From Clostridioides difficile (GTDB lineage: Bacteria; Bacillota; Clostridia; Peptostreptococcales; Peptostreptococcaceae), in the NCBI RefSeq assembly GCF_001299635.1, contig NZ_JRHN01000046.1, positions 54,495 to 118,494 of the forward strand: a stretch of DNA of 64,000 bases, given 5' to 3'. Position 1 is the first letter of the stretch. Each line of letters begins with the position of its first letter. Position numbers and translations under genes: made by a program. The notes under the pieces were generated by a model. The model was given only the letters and a program-made list of their open reading frames with translations, had not been told where the DNA came from and did not search any database. Of this stretch, positions 9,852 to 19,005 are shown in pieces.

Positions 9852-10871
9852 TTATTTTTCATTAGGATAAGGAATTTTTAGGTGTTCATATGCTAATGGC
9901 ATAGCTACTCTCCCTCTAGGCCCTCTATTTATAAAGCCCAGCTGAAGCAAATATGGCTCATATACATCTTCTATCGTATTTCTATCTTCACCAATAGAAG
10001 CTGCTAATGTATCAAGACCAACTGGTCCCCCTCTAAATTTTTCTATTATAGTCATAAGAAGTTTCTCATCTACAAAATCAAGCCCTAAATTATCAACACC
10101 TAAAAGTTCTAGTGCATCTTTTGCTACCTCATCAGTTATTTTTCCATCAGCTCTAACTTGTGCAAAATCCCTAACTCTTTTTAATAATCTATTTGCTATT
10201 CTTGGAGTCCCTCTTGAACGTTTTGCAAGCTCTAAAGCACCATTAGATTGTATTTCTGCATCTAAGATATTTGATGACCTAAGGACTATTTTTGAAAGCT
10301 CATCAACTGTATAGTAATCCAATTTACAAATAACACCAAATCTATCTCTAAGTGGATTTGTAAGCATACCAGCTCTTGTTGTAGCCCCAATAAGCGTGAA
10401 TTTAGGAAGGTCAAGCCTTATACTCCTTGCAGATGGCCCTTTTCCTATTATTATATCTAAACAAAAGTCTTCCATCGCTGGATACAAAACTTCTTCAACA
10501 CTTCTGTTGATTCTGTGTATCTCATCTATAAATAAGACATCATTTTCATTTAAGTTTGTAAGTATAGCTGCCAAATCTCCAGCTCTTTCTATTGCAGGAC
10601 CTGATGTAATCCTTAAATTTACACCCATCTCATTAGCTATTATGCTAGCTAGAGTAGTCTTTCCAAGACCTGGTGGTCCATATAAAAGCACATGGTCTAA
10701 CTGCTCATTTCTTGATTTAGCTGCCTCTATAAATATGCTAAGTTGCTCCTTGGATTTTTCTTGACCTAAATAATCTTCTAGAGTCTTTGGTCTTAGACTA
10801 TTTTCTATATCTATATCTTCTGTCTTCATTGTAGAAGTTATTATTCTATTTTCATCTTCAAAACCTTGCAT
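9852..10871 (-). CDS. ruvB: Holliday junction branch migration ATPase RuvB
   Basis: The 339-residue protein is a typical RuvB motor. It has Walker [10 protein letters not shown] near residue 64, Walker B FIDEIHR near 115, sensor and arginine-finger segments ([18 protein letters not shown]), and the C-terminal winged helix with [15 protein letters not shown]. RuvB hexamers pull DNA through the RuvA-bound four-way junction. It follows ruvA by 89 bases in the canonical ruvC-ruvA-ruvB order. Confidence 0.98.
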   Translation of the reverse strand: MQGFEDENRIITSTMKTEDIDIENSLRPKTLEDYLGQEKSKEQLSIFIEAAKSRNEQLDHVLLYGPPGLGKTTLASIIANEMGVNLRITSGPAIERAGDLAAILTNLNENDVLFIDEIHRINRSVEEVLYPAMEDFCLDIIIGKGPSARSIRLDLPKFTLIGATTRAGMLTNPLRDRFGVICKLDYYTVDELSKIVLRSSNILDAEIQSNGALELAKRSRGTPRIANRLLKRVRDFAQVRADGKITDEVAKDALELLGVDNLGLDFVDEKLLMTIIEKFRGGPVGLDTLAASIGEDRNTIEDVYEPYLLQLGFINRGPRGRVAMPLAYEHLKIPYPNEK

Positions 10872-10960
10872 TTATACCCCTCCTCTCGTACTTTTGGAAA
10901 TCTACTGTGCTATTTTGAAATCTACCTCTATACTTTAAATATTATTTTAAAGTCTAAATG

Positions 10961-11563
10961 TTATTTTAAAGATTTACTCATTATATATGTAAGTGCTTTC
11001 TTTATAATGGCTTCTGTATCCATACCATCCTTTTTACACTTTTGAACTGCATCTTTTGACTCTGATAATGTATAACCTAAGGCTACAAGTGCATCCACAG
11101 ACTCATCTTGAGATATTAAGGTAGGTTTTTGTGATAATAATGTTGGTTCAAATTCTATGTTGTTTTTGTCTACCTTGTCTTTAAGTTCTAAGACAATTCT
11201 TTCTGCTGTCTTTTTCCCAACACCAGGAGCTTTGGACAGCTTTCCAATATCTTCACTTAAAATATACGCTCCTAACTGTGCTGGTGATGCAAATGATAGT
11301 ATTGAAAGTGCCACCTTAGGCCCTATCTTAGATACAGATGTAAGTAACTCAAACATCTTAAGTTCCTCCCTACTTACAAAACCACAAAGGCTCATATCAT
11401 CTTCTCTCACAATTAGTTTAGTATATATTTTTGTAGCTTCTCCCACTTGTAAATTCATGATTGTATTGGATGATACATTTACCTTATATCCTATACCATT
11501 ATTTTCAATAACTATATTATCTATATAAATCTCTTCTATTGTACCTTTTATATAACTATACAT
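10961..11563 (-). CDS. ruvA: Holliday junction DNA-binding protein RuvA
   Basis: RuvA clamps the four-way junction and loads RuvB. The ATG at 11563 is chosen because an AGGTGG site lies five bases before it and the product then begins MYSYIKGTIEEI, as in other RuvA proteins; a GTG three codons earlier is less likely. The 200-residue protein shows the OB fold N-terminus, helix-hairpin-helix segments (LTSVSKIGPKVALSIL and APGVGKKTAERIVLELKDK) and the small C-terminal RuvB-contact domain. It overlaps the end of ruvC by 8 bases, implying translational coupling. Confidence 0.97.
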   Translation of the reverse strand: MYSYIKGTIEEIYIDNIVIENNGIGYKVNVSSNTIMNLQVGEATKIYTKLIVREDDMSLCGFVSREELKMFELLTSVSKIGPKVALSILSFASPAQLGAYILSEDIGKLSKAPGVGKKTAERIVLELKDKVDKNNIEFEPTLLSQKPTLISQDESVDALVALGYTLSESKDAVQKCKKDGMDTEAIIKKALTYIMSKSLK

Positions 11564-12065
11564 ACTTACCACCTATATTCTTTAGAGTTTTTTCAAGCTT
11601 ATTTGAATGAGCATGGCAAATAGCCACAGCTAAGGCATCTGCAACATCATCTGGTTTTGGAACCTTTTTTAAACTCAAAAATGAAGTTACCATCTGTTGA
11701 ACTTGTGCCTTATCTGCTCTTCCATATCCAACTACACCTTGTTTTACTTGAAGTGGAGTGTATTCATACACTGGCTTCCCATTATGAGCACATGCAAGCA
11801 TAGTAACACCTCTAGCTTGTGCAACTGTTATAGCTGTTTTTACATTCTTGTTAAAGAATAATTCTTCCATTCCAACTTCATCTATATTGTAATTCTTTAC
11901 GATTGTATCAATTCCTTTATATACAAGTTCCAATCTTCTCGATATATTCATGTGTGCAGGTGTTGTCACTGCTCCATAATCTATTACCTTAAACTTGCTA
12001 TTTTTGTATTCAACTATACCATATCCAACTATAGCTATACCTGGGTCAATCCCCAATATTATCAT
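11556..12065 (-). CDS. ruvC: Holliday junction resolvase RuvC
   Basis: RuvC is the endonuclease that cuts Holliday junctions. The 169-residue product carries the acidic active-site residues of the RNase H-like fold: Asp in GIDPGIA (residue 7), Glu in EELFFNK (near 67) and the Asp pair in KPDDVADALAVA (near 140). It is the first gene of the ruv run and overlaps ruvA by 8 bases. Confidence 0.97.
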   Translation of the reverse strand: MIILGIDPGIAIVGYGIVEYKNSKFKVIDYGAVTTPAHMNISRRLELVYKGIDTIVKNYNIDEVGMEELFFNKNVKTAITVAQARGVTMLACAHNGKPVYEYTPLQVKQGVVGYGRADKAQVQQMVTSFLSLKKVPKPDDVADALAVAICHAHSNKLEKTLKNIGGKYV

Positions 12066-12199
12066 TTTTTTAAATTCCCCCTAAAAATAAAAGAAATACC
12101 AAAATGTATTTCTCATAAAAACTTATGTTCTAAATTATTATACCATAAATAATATTAACAAATCATAAAATGGTATATGTAAAATATAAAATAAAATAA

Positions 12200-12241
12200 A
12201 AAAGTCATACCAAAGCAAGATTTTACTTCAGTATAACTTTT
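12200..12241 (-). terminator. Terminator after the BofC-like gene
   Basis: On the minus strand AAAAGTTATAC pairs with GTATGACTTTT (one G-T wobble), followed by a T-rich tract. It separates the BofC-like gene from the ruv operon. Confidence 0.65.
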
Positions 12242-12317
12242 ATATTTAGTACAAATAAATTATGGTATTTTATAGGAATTAAATGTGACTACAATTTTAA
12301 TATTAACTTACTTAGTA

Positions 12318-12947
12318 TTAACTTGCAAAGTCTTCCAATCTTGAATAAGCATCTTCTTCAGTATCCATAACTACACCTTTTTTGATTTCATCTTGAACTG
12401 TCTTAGGAAGTGAATCTATTCTTATTTTTGTTTTTTCTACTAAGGTTTTATTTCCACTATTATCATATTTATATAATGCTATATTTCCATTATCATTTTC
12501 AATCGTATATTTACCTTTTATAGTGGCATTCATTGCTTGTACATCTTTAGTGTCACTATATTTAGATTCTACTAGTACGATTTCATTTTTATCCATACTC
12601 TTTATTTCTTTACTTGGATACTCTTTTTTAAAATATGATACTATTTCTGATTTTGTCTTATCTAATAATGATTCTGGAACTATCCCAGCCATTGTAAGTG
12701 TTCTCTTATAATTAGTTTCATTTTCGCCTTCACTTTGAAGCCAAACTTCACAATTTTTATTTAATCCAAAAGCTTCTTTTGACTTTTCATTCATATTCGC
12801 ACTAGTACTTACAACTTCACCAGTTTGAACTCCATTATGTTTTAATCTTGTCCCTATATAAACTCCACTACTTAATACAAATACTCCTACTAGTATTAAG
12901 GCAGATATTTTCCAAGGAAATAATTCTTTTTTCTTCTTTTCAAACAT
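12318..12947 (-). CDS. BofC C-terminal-domain-like membrane-anchored protein
   Basis: The 209-residue protein has a positively charged N-terminus and one membrane span (about 15-33), leaving the rest outside the cytoplasm. Its last ~50 residues (KIRIDSLPKTVQDEIKKG ... DTEEDAYSRLEDFAS) resemble the BofC C-terminal domain, which in Bacillus restrains the SpoIVB signalling protease during sporulation. The middle part holds a conserved-looking TYKRTLTMAG-type strand with two short alpha/beta units. Single gene, with its own terminator. The assignment rests on the C-terminal motif; function in this species is inferred only. Confidence 0.6.
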   Translation of the reverse strand: MFEKKKKELFPWKISALILVGVFVLSSGVYIGTRLKHNGVQTGEVVSTSANMNEKSKEAFGLNKNCEVWLQSEGENETNYKRTLTMAGIVPESLLDKTKSEIVSYFKKEYPSKEIKSMDKNEIVLVESKYSDTKDVQAMNATIKGKYTIENDNGNIALYKYDNSGNKTLVEKTKIRIDSLPKTVQDEIKKGVVMDTEEDAYSRLEDFAS

Positions 12948-13149
12948 TGATTACGCCTCCTTTTTCTATTATTTTCTCCAAGCTGTAAGTTTTTATACAA
13001 TTTAGGTAAATTTTAGAAGAAAATATATTTACATTTCAAATTACTCTAAGAATAGATATTTTATAAAAGAGAGTTTTCTCTTAAAGGTTATATTCTTGTA
13101 ATTATATGGACATAATTTATAATAAATAATCGTTTAGGAGGTAATAACT

Positions 13150-13473
13150 TTGGAAAGAATAAATTGTAATGTAACTAACTGCTCACATAATAATAGCCAT
13201 ATATGTTATGCAGATAAAATTTTTATAAATGGTGAAAAAGCTCACAATGATAGACATACTTGTTGTAGTTCATTTTTAGATGAGTCTATTTATAGCAATC
13301 TATCAAGCAATGTTAATAATAGAAATTGTGAAGAATTAGTTTGTAGTGTAAAAAACTGTGAATACAATAAAGATGGTAGTTTATGTACACTTGACAATAT
13401 ATTGGTTGCTCCTGAAACTGATAGAGTAAATCTTTATGTTGAAACATGTTGTTCTAGCTTTAAATGTAAATAA
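13150..13473 (+). CDS. DUF1540 cysteine-rich protein (two domains)
   Basis: The 107-residue product contains two copies of a Cys-rich unit with pattern C-x3-C-x5-H/D-x-C ... TCCSSF (about residues 5-49 and 62-105), matching DUF1540. Ten or more cysteines suggest metal binding. The start is a TTG at 13150, fixed by an AGGAGGT site six bases upstream; there is no closer ATG in frame. DUF1540 proteins are common in sporulating Firmicutes but have no established role. A long hairpin follows the stop. Confidence 0.75.
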   Translation: MERINCNVTNCSHNNSHICYADKIFINGEKAHNDRHTCCSSFLDESIYSNLSSNVNNRNCEELVCSVKNCEYNKDGSLCTLDNILVAPETDRVNLYVETCCSSFKCK

Positions 13474-13490
13474 TCACAATATAAATAAAT

Positions 13491-13570
13491 ATAAGGGTGT
13501 CAAATATGACTAAACTAACATAGTGTAGAGTATCTACAACTATTAGTTTGATTATACTTGACACCCTTAT
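13491..13570. repeat. Long imperfect hairpin downstream of the DUF1540 gene
   Basis: The outer arms ATAAGGGTGTCAA (13491-13503) and TTGACACCCTTAT (13558-13570) pair perfectly, and the inner arms around TAAACTAA and TTAGTTT continue the stem with few mismatches, giving about 28 pairs with a loop near 13525-13540. It could be a terminator for the DUF1540 gene, but no strong T run follows immediately and the stem is far longer than other terminators in the window. Confidence 0.7.
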
Positions 13571-13744
13571 TTATTTTGAATAAAATCTCATTATTATAAT
13601 CATATATAATATTATAACTGTAATTAAATTTGATAAATTTCTATAAATTGGTATAATCAATATGTAAATTGAATTTTAAATAAATTAGTCATAAAAATAA
13701 AATATCGAGTATATAGTGTTATATTAACTAGAAATGAGGTGCTT

Positions 13745-14599
13745 ATGAGTATATTTTACATTCAATTTCTTTATTTTGTAATTTATAGTTTTATAGGATG
13801 GTGTTGTGAGACTACATATTGTTCAATTTTACAAAAGAAATTTGTAAATAGAGGTTTTTTAAATGGACCATTTTGTCCTATATATGGCTTTGGAGCATTA
13901 GCGATAGTTGCTACATTAACTCCTTTTGTACACAATATTCCCTTGTTGTTTTTATTTAGTATAATTATAACTAGTATAATGGAATATCTTACAAGCTTTG
14001 CATTAGAAAAAATATTTAATATGACCTGGTGGGATTATTCTAAGCACAAATTTAATATTCATGGCAGAGTTTGTCTAGAAAATTCACTTATGTTTGGTGT
14101 ATTATCATTAATTGTAATGCTTATAGTACATCCTATTGTAGTTGATTTAATTAACTCTATCCCTAAAAATATACTATCTATACTGGCTATATCTATAGAA
14201 GTTTATTTTGTTTTAGATTTAGTAATTACAGTACATACAATCTTACAATTAAATGGCAAATTAAAACAAATCAATCTTATAATTAAAGAATTAAAAGATA
14301 AAAAAGAATACTACAAACTTATTACACAGGAAACTATTGAAAACAAACTTGAGTCTTTGATTGAAAATAGACTTGAGACTTTAGAAGATAGATTTGAAAT
14401 ACTTAAGGAAAAAGAAAACTATCGTTATGTTAGAAACCGTATTGATGAGCTTAAAAATAAACTTAATAATTTATTGTCTAACCACAAATTACTTCATAGA
14501 CGTATTATCAAAGCATTCCCTAATATTAGCTCTAATAAACATAAAGATATTTTGAATAAAATCAAAGAAGACATTAAATCAATAAAAAAAGATAAATAG
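13745..14599 (+). CDS. CmpB-like putative ABC transporter permease (PF06541 type)
   Basis: ATG 13745 follows a GAGG site by five bases. The 284-residue protein has five or so membrane spans in its first 160 residues and the family signature FLNGPFCPIYGFGA near residue 35, with WWDYS and GRVCLENSLMFG later, typical of PF06541 membrane proteins. Residues 170-284 form a long charged, coiled-coil-like cytoplasmic tail (repeated ENKLESLIENRLETLEDR). Despite the database name, no ATPase partner is nearby and substrate transport is unproven. Confidence 0.7.
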   Translation: MSIFYIQFLYFVIYSFIGWCCETTYCSILQKKFVNRGFLNGPFCPIYGFGALAIVATLTPFVHNIPLLFLFSIIITSIMEYLTSFALEKIFNMTWWDYSKHKFNIHGRVCLENSLMFGVLSLIVMLIVHPIVVDLINSIPKNILSILAISIEVYFVLDLVITVHTILQLNGKLKQINLIIKELKDKKEYYKLITQETIENKLESLIENRLETLEDRFEILKEKENYRYVRNRIDELKNKLNNLLSNHKLLHRRIIKAFPNISSNKHKDILNKIKEDIKSIKKDK

Positions 14600-14652
14600 T
14601 TTAATAAACATAATATAAATTCAATAATAAAAATATTAATACATAATAGTAA

Positions 14653-14686
14653 GGATTAGAGTATTTTTTATAAAATACTCTAATCC
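14653..14686. terminator. Probable bidirectional terminator
   Basis: A perfect 15-bp stem (GGATTAGAGTATTTT / AAAATACTCTAATCC, loop 4) lies between two convergent genes. The T tracts are weak on both sides, so termination in either direction is inferred from position. Confidence 0.6.
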
Positions 14687-14695
14687 ATTGATATT

Positions 14696-16132
14696 CTAAT
14701 CCATCAGTATCTCAACAGATTCTTTAAGTGTACTGACTTCTCCAACATTACCAGGGAAAATTATATATGGCATATTAGGAAATTTACTTTCTTTACCTGT
14801 CATCCATACTGGTATACCAGGTTTTATTTGCCCCATTACTGTAGCTTTTTTTACTTTAAGTGCTTTAGTACCAACATCACTAGACGTAATCCCACCTTTA
14901 GCTATAATGAAGTTAGGCCTTACATTAAGCATACCAATTATACTAGTAACAGCATCTGATATCTCTACAGAAATCATAAGTTGTTTATCTTTATCGTTTG
15001 TATCTAAATCAAAACGCTCTCGCCTAGTATAAACAGCAACCGTTTTTCCACTACTTATTTTTTCTTCTACTACTTGTATAACTCTTTTTACTTCATTTTT
15101 TAGACCATTTTCCTGTAGAACTAAATGTTGATTAAACTCTATAAATTCTATCGGATATTTACAATTTTTAAGTTCTTCTAATTGATGAGTGGTCTTATTT
15201 ACATGTGAACCAACAAGTATAATCCCTCCATTAGTATTATCTTTTGAAACTAACTCATCTTTAGTAAGTAATGCCTTATCACTCACTCCTCCAAGAACCT
15301 TTGTTATAGCAGCAGCACTTCTAAACATAAACTCTTTTCCACTATTTACTGCACGTATAAATGCAATTGCAAATACCTTTACGTCTACATAGTCAGTTGC
15401 ATTTACAATGACTTTATTGAAATCTTTAACCATTTTAAGTTTTTCTGTTATAGCTTTAATCTTTAGTCCTCTAAGCTCTTCAGAAGAAATGTATATCATA
15501 TCATTAGACTTGTACTTTCCATTTGTCTTTTCTTCACACCACTCACCTATATCAGAAGCTTTATAACCAAAAGACTTGTCTTTTGCAAATTCAGTCATGC
15601 CTGCTGGTATAAGCATTTCTTCTTCTTTAACATAATGTATATTATCTATAGTGAATCTGCCACCTTCTTTAAAAAATGGCATTATTATTTCACCATCATA
15701 TGTCTTTCCTGATAATTTCTCTACTTCACTTTTTAACAAATCGGTTTCAAGAGGATAGTGTCCTCTCATTGTAGAATCACTACGACTTATAATTATAAAA
15801 TCCTTATTAGTTTTTTTAGATACATCCACAATATTTTTTGATATTTCTCTATGTGCTTCTGTTGTTTGATTAACAGTAAATCCTCTTGAATTAGTAAGTA
15901 TAAAAAACATACTATTTTCTTCATTAAAACCTTGTTCTATACTATCTTTGTCCCAATCAGTATAAACAGAAATATCATGAACAGTCTGCACGCCTGTTGG
16001 GTCATCATCTAATACGATTATCTTTCTATCTAAATTTTTAAGTTCAGTTGCAAGAAGTTCATTTAATTTATCCTCATCTACTTCTTTAAAAGTATTAAGT
16101 ATATCTATGCTAATTGGTTTTACTTCTCTCAT
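14696..16132 (-). CDS. Four-carbon acid sugar kinase (OtnK/DtnK, DUF1537 family)
   Basis: The 478-residue protein has the N-terminal family signature VLDDDPTGVQTVHD (near residue 40) and the C-terminal nucleotide-binding segment IIAKGGITSSDVGTKAL near 410, the two domains of the DUF1537 kinases. Characterised members phosphorylate 2-oxo-tetronate, D-threonate or D-erythronate. It is last in a putative dehydrogenase-permease-kinase unit on the minus strand, 71 bases after the GntP permease. The exact sugar acid cannot be told from sequence. No aldolase or decarboxylase to process the product is in the cluster. Confidence 0.85.
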   Translation of the reverse strand: MREVKPISIDILNTFKEVDEDKLNELLATELKNLDRKIIVLDDDPTGVQTVHDISVYTDWDKDSIEQGFNEENSMFFILTNSRGFTVNQTTEAHREISKNIVDVSKKTNKDFIIISRSDSTMRGHYPLETDLLKSEVEKLSGKTYDGEIIMPFFKEGGRFTIDNIHYVKEEEMLIPAGMTEFAKDKSFGYKASDIGEWCEEKTNGKYKSNDMIYISSEELRGLKIKAITEKLKMVKDFNKVIVNATDYVDVKVFAIAFIRAVNSGKEFMFRSAAAITKVLGGVSDKALLTKDELVSKDNTNGGIILVGSHVNKTTHQLEELKNCKYPIEFIEFNQHLVLQENGLKNEVKRVIQVVEEKISSGKTVAVYTRRERFDLDTNDKDKQLMISVEISDAVTSIIGMLNVRPNFIIAKGGITSSDVGTKALKVKKATVMGQIKPGIPVWMTGKESKFPNMPYIIFPGNVGEVSTLKESVEILMD

Positions 16133-16203
16133 TTAAAACGCCCCTTTATGTAATTTATGTAATCTGAATATAACCTATATAATATAACTCAATAGTTTAT
16201 TAT

Positions 16204-17586
16204 TTATAATCCTGGAAGTGGTATAATTCCATTTATAACACTAAGTAATAGAACCATTATAAATGCTACAACACCAGCAATAGTTCCTCCAATTGTCCAA
16301 GAATTTAAAGTATCTTTAACTGATAACCCACTAAATCTTGAGAGTATCCAGAACCCAGAATCATTTGGAAGAGAAAAACCAACTCCTCCAGCACATATAG
16401 CAAGCCCTACTAAAACTGGTGACATACCAGTTGCCAAAATCGTAGGCCCTAAAATTGACGATGTCGTTACTAGGGCTACAGTAGCAGAACCTTGAGAAAT
16501 CCTAAGTAGTGCACTTAACAAGAACCCAAGTACTATAACTGATATACTAAGACCAGACATAGTATCAACTAAGAAATTACCTATACCACTTGCATTTATA
16601 ACACTACCAAATGCTCCCCCTGAGCCTGTTATTAATAGTATTAAACCAGCTGAATCGGCAGCTTCGATAACAACGTCTCCCATAGGTTTACTTATGTATT
16701 TCTTTAAAAATACTATTGCTACTAATATCCCAAGAAGTATTGCTATGTTTTTATCTCCTATAAATGCAAGTATTCCACTAATTTTAGAACCTTTTTCCAC
16801 AAACATACTAAATACATTTGATACAAGTATAAGAAGTATTGGAAATAATAAAGAGAACATAGAAATTCCAAAACCTGGTACTTCAGAAGAGTTATCATTT
16901 TCAAGCTTAATGCTATCTTCTCCCTGTTCTAAATTTTTTTCTCTATCATTCTCATCAATTGCATAGGACGGATATTTCTCAAAACGTTTTCCATAAAGCC
17001 ATCCACCTACAAGAGCAGCTGGAAAAGCAACAATTATAGAATAAAGTATAAAACTACCCACATTCGCATTTACATTTGCTGCAACTGCCAAAGGTCCTGG
17101 TGTAGGTATTACAAGTGCATGTCCTACTATAGTCCCAACCCCTAATGCACATACAAAGACCATTAGAGATTTCTTAGTTACCCTTGAAACATACTTAATT
17201 ATAGGCATCATTATAACGAAAGCTGCATCCATAAAAACTGGAATTGAGATTAAAAATCCTGCTGTAGTTACAGCTAATGCACTATTTTTTTCTCCTGTTT
17301 TAGCTAACAAACCTTTTGCGATAGATTCTGTAGCTCTTGACTCTGAAAGAATATTTCCAAATATTATTCCAAGTCCAATTACAATACCTATACTTCCTAA
17401 TGTATTTCCAAACCCAGTCGATATTGTAGTTGAAATTTCATTTATAGGCATTCTAACCATAAAACCTGTAATTATCGATGTTATAAGTAATGCTAAAAAT
17501 GGATTTACTTTAAACTTAATAATCGATACAAGTAAAATTCCTATAGATATAACAAATGCTATCAAAAGTCCATATCCTGTAATCAT
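16204..17586 (-). CDS. GntP-family gluconate/sugar-acid permease
   Basis: The 460-residue integral membrane protein has about 12-14 hydrophobic segments and GntP-family landmarks: GLGIIFGNILSES, IPVFMDAAFVIMMPI, HALVIPTPGPLAVA and SQGSATVALVTTSS. GntP permeases import gluconate-like acids with protons. Flanked by a sugar-acid kinase and a hydroxyacid dehydrogenase, it is likely the uptake route for the module's substrate. Confidence 0.9.
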   Translation of the reverse strand: MITGYGLLIAFVISIGILLVSIIKFKVNPFLALLITSIITGFMVRMPINEISTTISTGFGNTLGSIGIVIGLGIIFGNILSESRATESIAKGLLAKTGEKNSALAVTTAGFLISIPVFMDAAFVIMMPIIKYVSRVTKKSLMVFVCALGVGTIVGHALVIPTPGPLAVAANVNANVGSFILYSIIVAFPAALVGGWLYGKRFEKYPSYAIDENDREKNLEQGEDSIKLENDNSSEVPGFGISMFSLLFPILLILVSNVFSMFVEKGSKISGILAFIGDKNIAILLGILVAIVFLKKYISKPMGDVVIEAADSAGLILLITGSGGAFGSVINASGIGNFLVDTMSGLSISVIVLGFLLSALLRISQGSATVALVTTSSILGPTILATGMSPVLVGLAICAGGVGFSLPNDSGFWILSRFSGLSVKDTLNSWTIGGTIAGVVAFIMVLLLSVINGIIPLPGL

Positions 17587-17723
17587 AATTTTTACCCCTC
17601 TATCATTCTACTTTATTATTTTATCAATCTTATTTTTTCTTTACTATGATAACTTAACTTTGCTGTATTTATATAATCTAATCTTAATAATATGTATTTA
17701 CTACTACATCAATGTATTTAAAA

Positions 17724-18614
17724 TTAATCATTATGTTTCTTTATTTCAACATCTGCTAATTTTTCAAAATACTGTGCTATTGCACCATGGTCATCTTCTA
17801 AATGCCCATGTACTTTTAGTGTCTGCATGATTTCTAATAGTTGACTTGTCATAGGTAGTGGCACATCTAAATTGTGTGCTGTCTGCATTACATTCTTAAT
17901 ATCTTTTAGATTAATAGATATTTTACCACCTGGTTTAAAGTCACGATTCATAATCATTGGTATCTTTGCATCCAATATTGTACTGCCAGCTAGACCTCCT
18001 CTTATTGCCTTATAGACTTTTTCTGGGTCTGCTCCTGCTTTTGCTGCAAGTACAAATGCCTCAGATACTGCTGCTATTGTCAAATTAACTATTACTTGAT
18101 TTGTAAGTTTTGTAACACTTCCACTTCCATTATCTCCAATTAAAATAGATGAACTCCCCATTATATTAAAAAATGGCTCTACTTTTTTATAGATTTCTTC
18201 CTTGCCACCAGCCATAAAAGCAAGTGTACCATCAATTGCTTTTGGCTCTCCTCCACTTACTGGAGAATCTATAAATTCGAAGTTCATTTCTTTTAACTTA
18301 TTTGCACACAAAACAGATTCTGTAGGAGTAACTGAACTCATATCCACTATTATACTTCCTTCTTTTAGAGACTTTGTCAAACCATCTACTCCAAATAATA
18401 CATCCTGTACAATGGCTCCATTTGGAAGAATTGTAAATACTATCTCACACTCTTTACCCATTTCTAAAACACTTGCATATTTTGCTCCACATGATATAAG
18501 TTCATCCACAGCAGATTTATTAATATCATACACAAAAAGATTACATCCATCTTTCAATAAATTTTTTGCCATTGGTTTTCCCATTATTCCTAATCCAATA
18601 AATCCTAACTTCAT
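17724..18614 (-). CDS. 2-hydroxy-3-oxopropionate reductase / L-threonate dehydrogenase-like (GarR/LtnD)
   Basis: ATG 18614 is chosen because GGAGG lies seven bases before it; an ATG five codons upstream overlaps that site. The 296-residue beta-hydroxyacid dehydrogenase has the NAD(P) Rossmann motif GFIGLGIMGKPMA at the N-terminus, the substrate motif DSPVSGGEPKAIDGTLA near 115, and catalytic Lys in GSGSVTKLTNQ near 165. Such enzymes reduce tartronate semialdehyde or oxidise threonate-type acids. With the kinase and GntP genes, an L-threonate or D-erythronate route (dehydrogenase then 2-oxo-tetronate kinase) is the best guess. It is the first gene behind an operator-bearing promoter. Confidence 0.85.
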   Translation of the reverse strand: MKLGFIGLGIMGKPMAKNLLKDGCNLFVYDINKSAVDELISCGAKYASVLEMGKECEIVFTILPNGAIVQDVLFGVDGLTKSLKEGSIIVDMSSVTPTESVLCANKLKEMNFEFIDSPVSGGEPKAIDGTLAFMAGGKEEIYKKVEPFFNIMGSSSILIGDNGSGSVTKLTNQVIVNLTIAAVSEAFVLAAKAGADPEKVYKAIRGGLAGSTILDAKIPMIMNRDFKPGGKISINLKDIKNVMQTAHNLDVPLPMTSQLLEIMQTLKVHGHLEDDHGAIAQYFEKLADVEIKKHND

Positions 18615-18642
18615 TTTATCTTCCTCCATATCTTCACATTTT

Positions 18643-18656
18643 TGAAAACGGTTTTT
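18643..18656 (-). promoter_or_regulatory. Possible CcpA (cre-like) site
   Basis: TGAAAACGGTTTTT resembles the catabolite-responsive element TGNAANCGNTNNCA except for its last two bases. It lies between the predicted transcription start and the dehydrogenase start codon, where CcpA could act as a roadblock. Confidence 0.4.
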
Positions 18657-18666
18657 TATGATTTAG

Positions 18667-18695
18667 AGTATACTACACACCAGTATACCGGTCAA
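18667..18695 (-). promoter_or_regulatory. Promoter and GntR-type operator of the sugar-acid operon
   Basis: On the minus strand TTGACC (18690-18695) and TATACT (18667-18672) are separated by exactly 17 bases. A near-perfect 14-bp palindrome, ACCAGTATACCGGT (18679-18692, one mismatched pair), lies within the promoter, overlapping the -35 box. A second GTATAC-like half lies at the -10. The divergent gene at 19006 encodes a GntR/FCD regulator, so this is its likely operator. Confidence 0.6.
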
Positions 18696-19005
18696 TATAA
18701 ATTCTAAAAGTATTTATTTTAACAATAAATTGTATTTTTTATACATTTATATTATATTTAGTTATTCTATATAATATTTAATACATACTATTAATTAAAA
18801 ATACTACACTCTACTTCTCATATAATTTATACATTTAAATTACTCTAGTTCTAATATAAATCATATATCACTATCCAACAATTTTTCATATTTTGTCATC
18901 TTATATGTAATTTAGATTTCAAAAGATTGACCTTATTTTTACTATGTTGTATGCTTAAAATTATATAAGTTTTTGTATTTTTATATTGTTTAGGGGGTAT
19001 TATAT

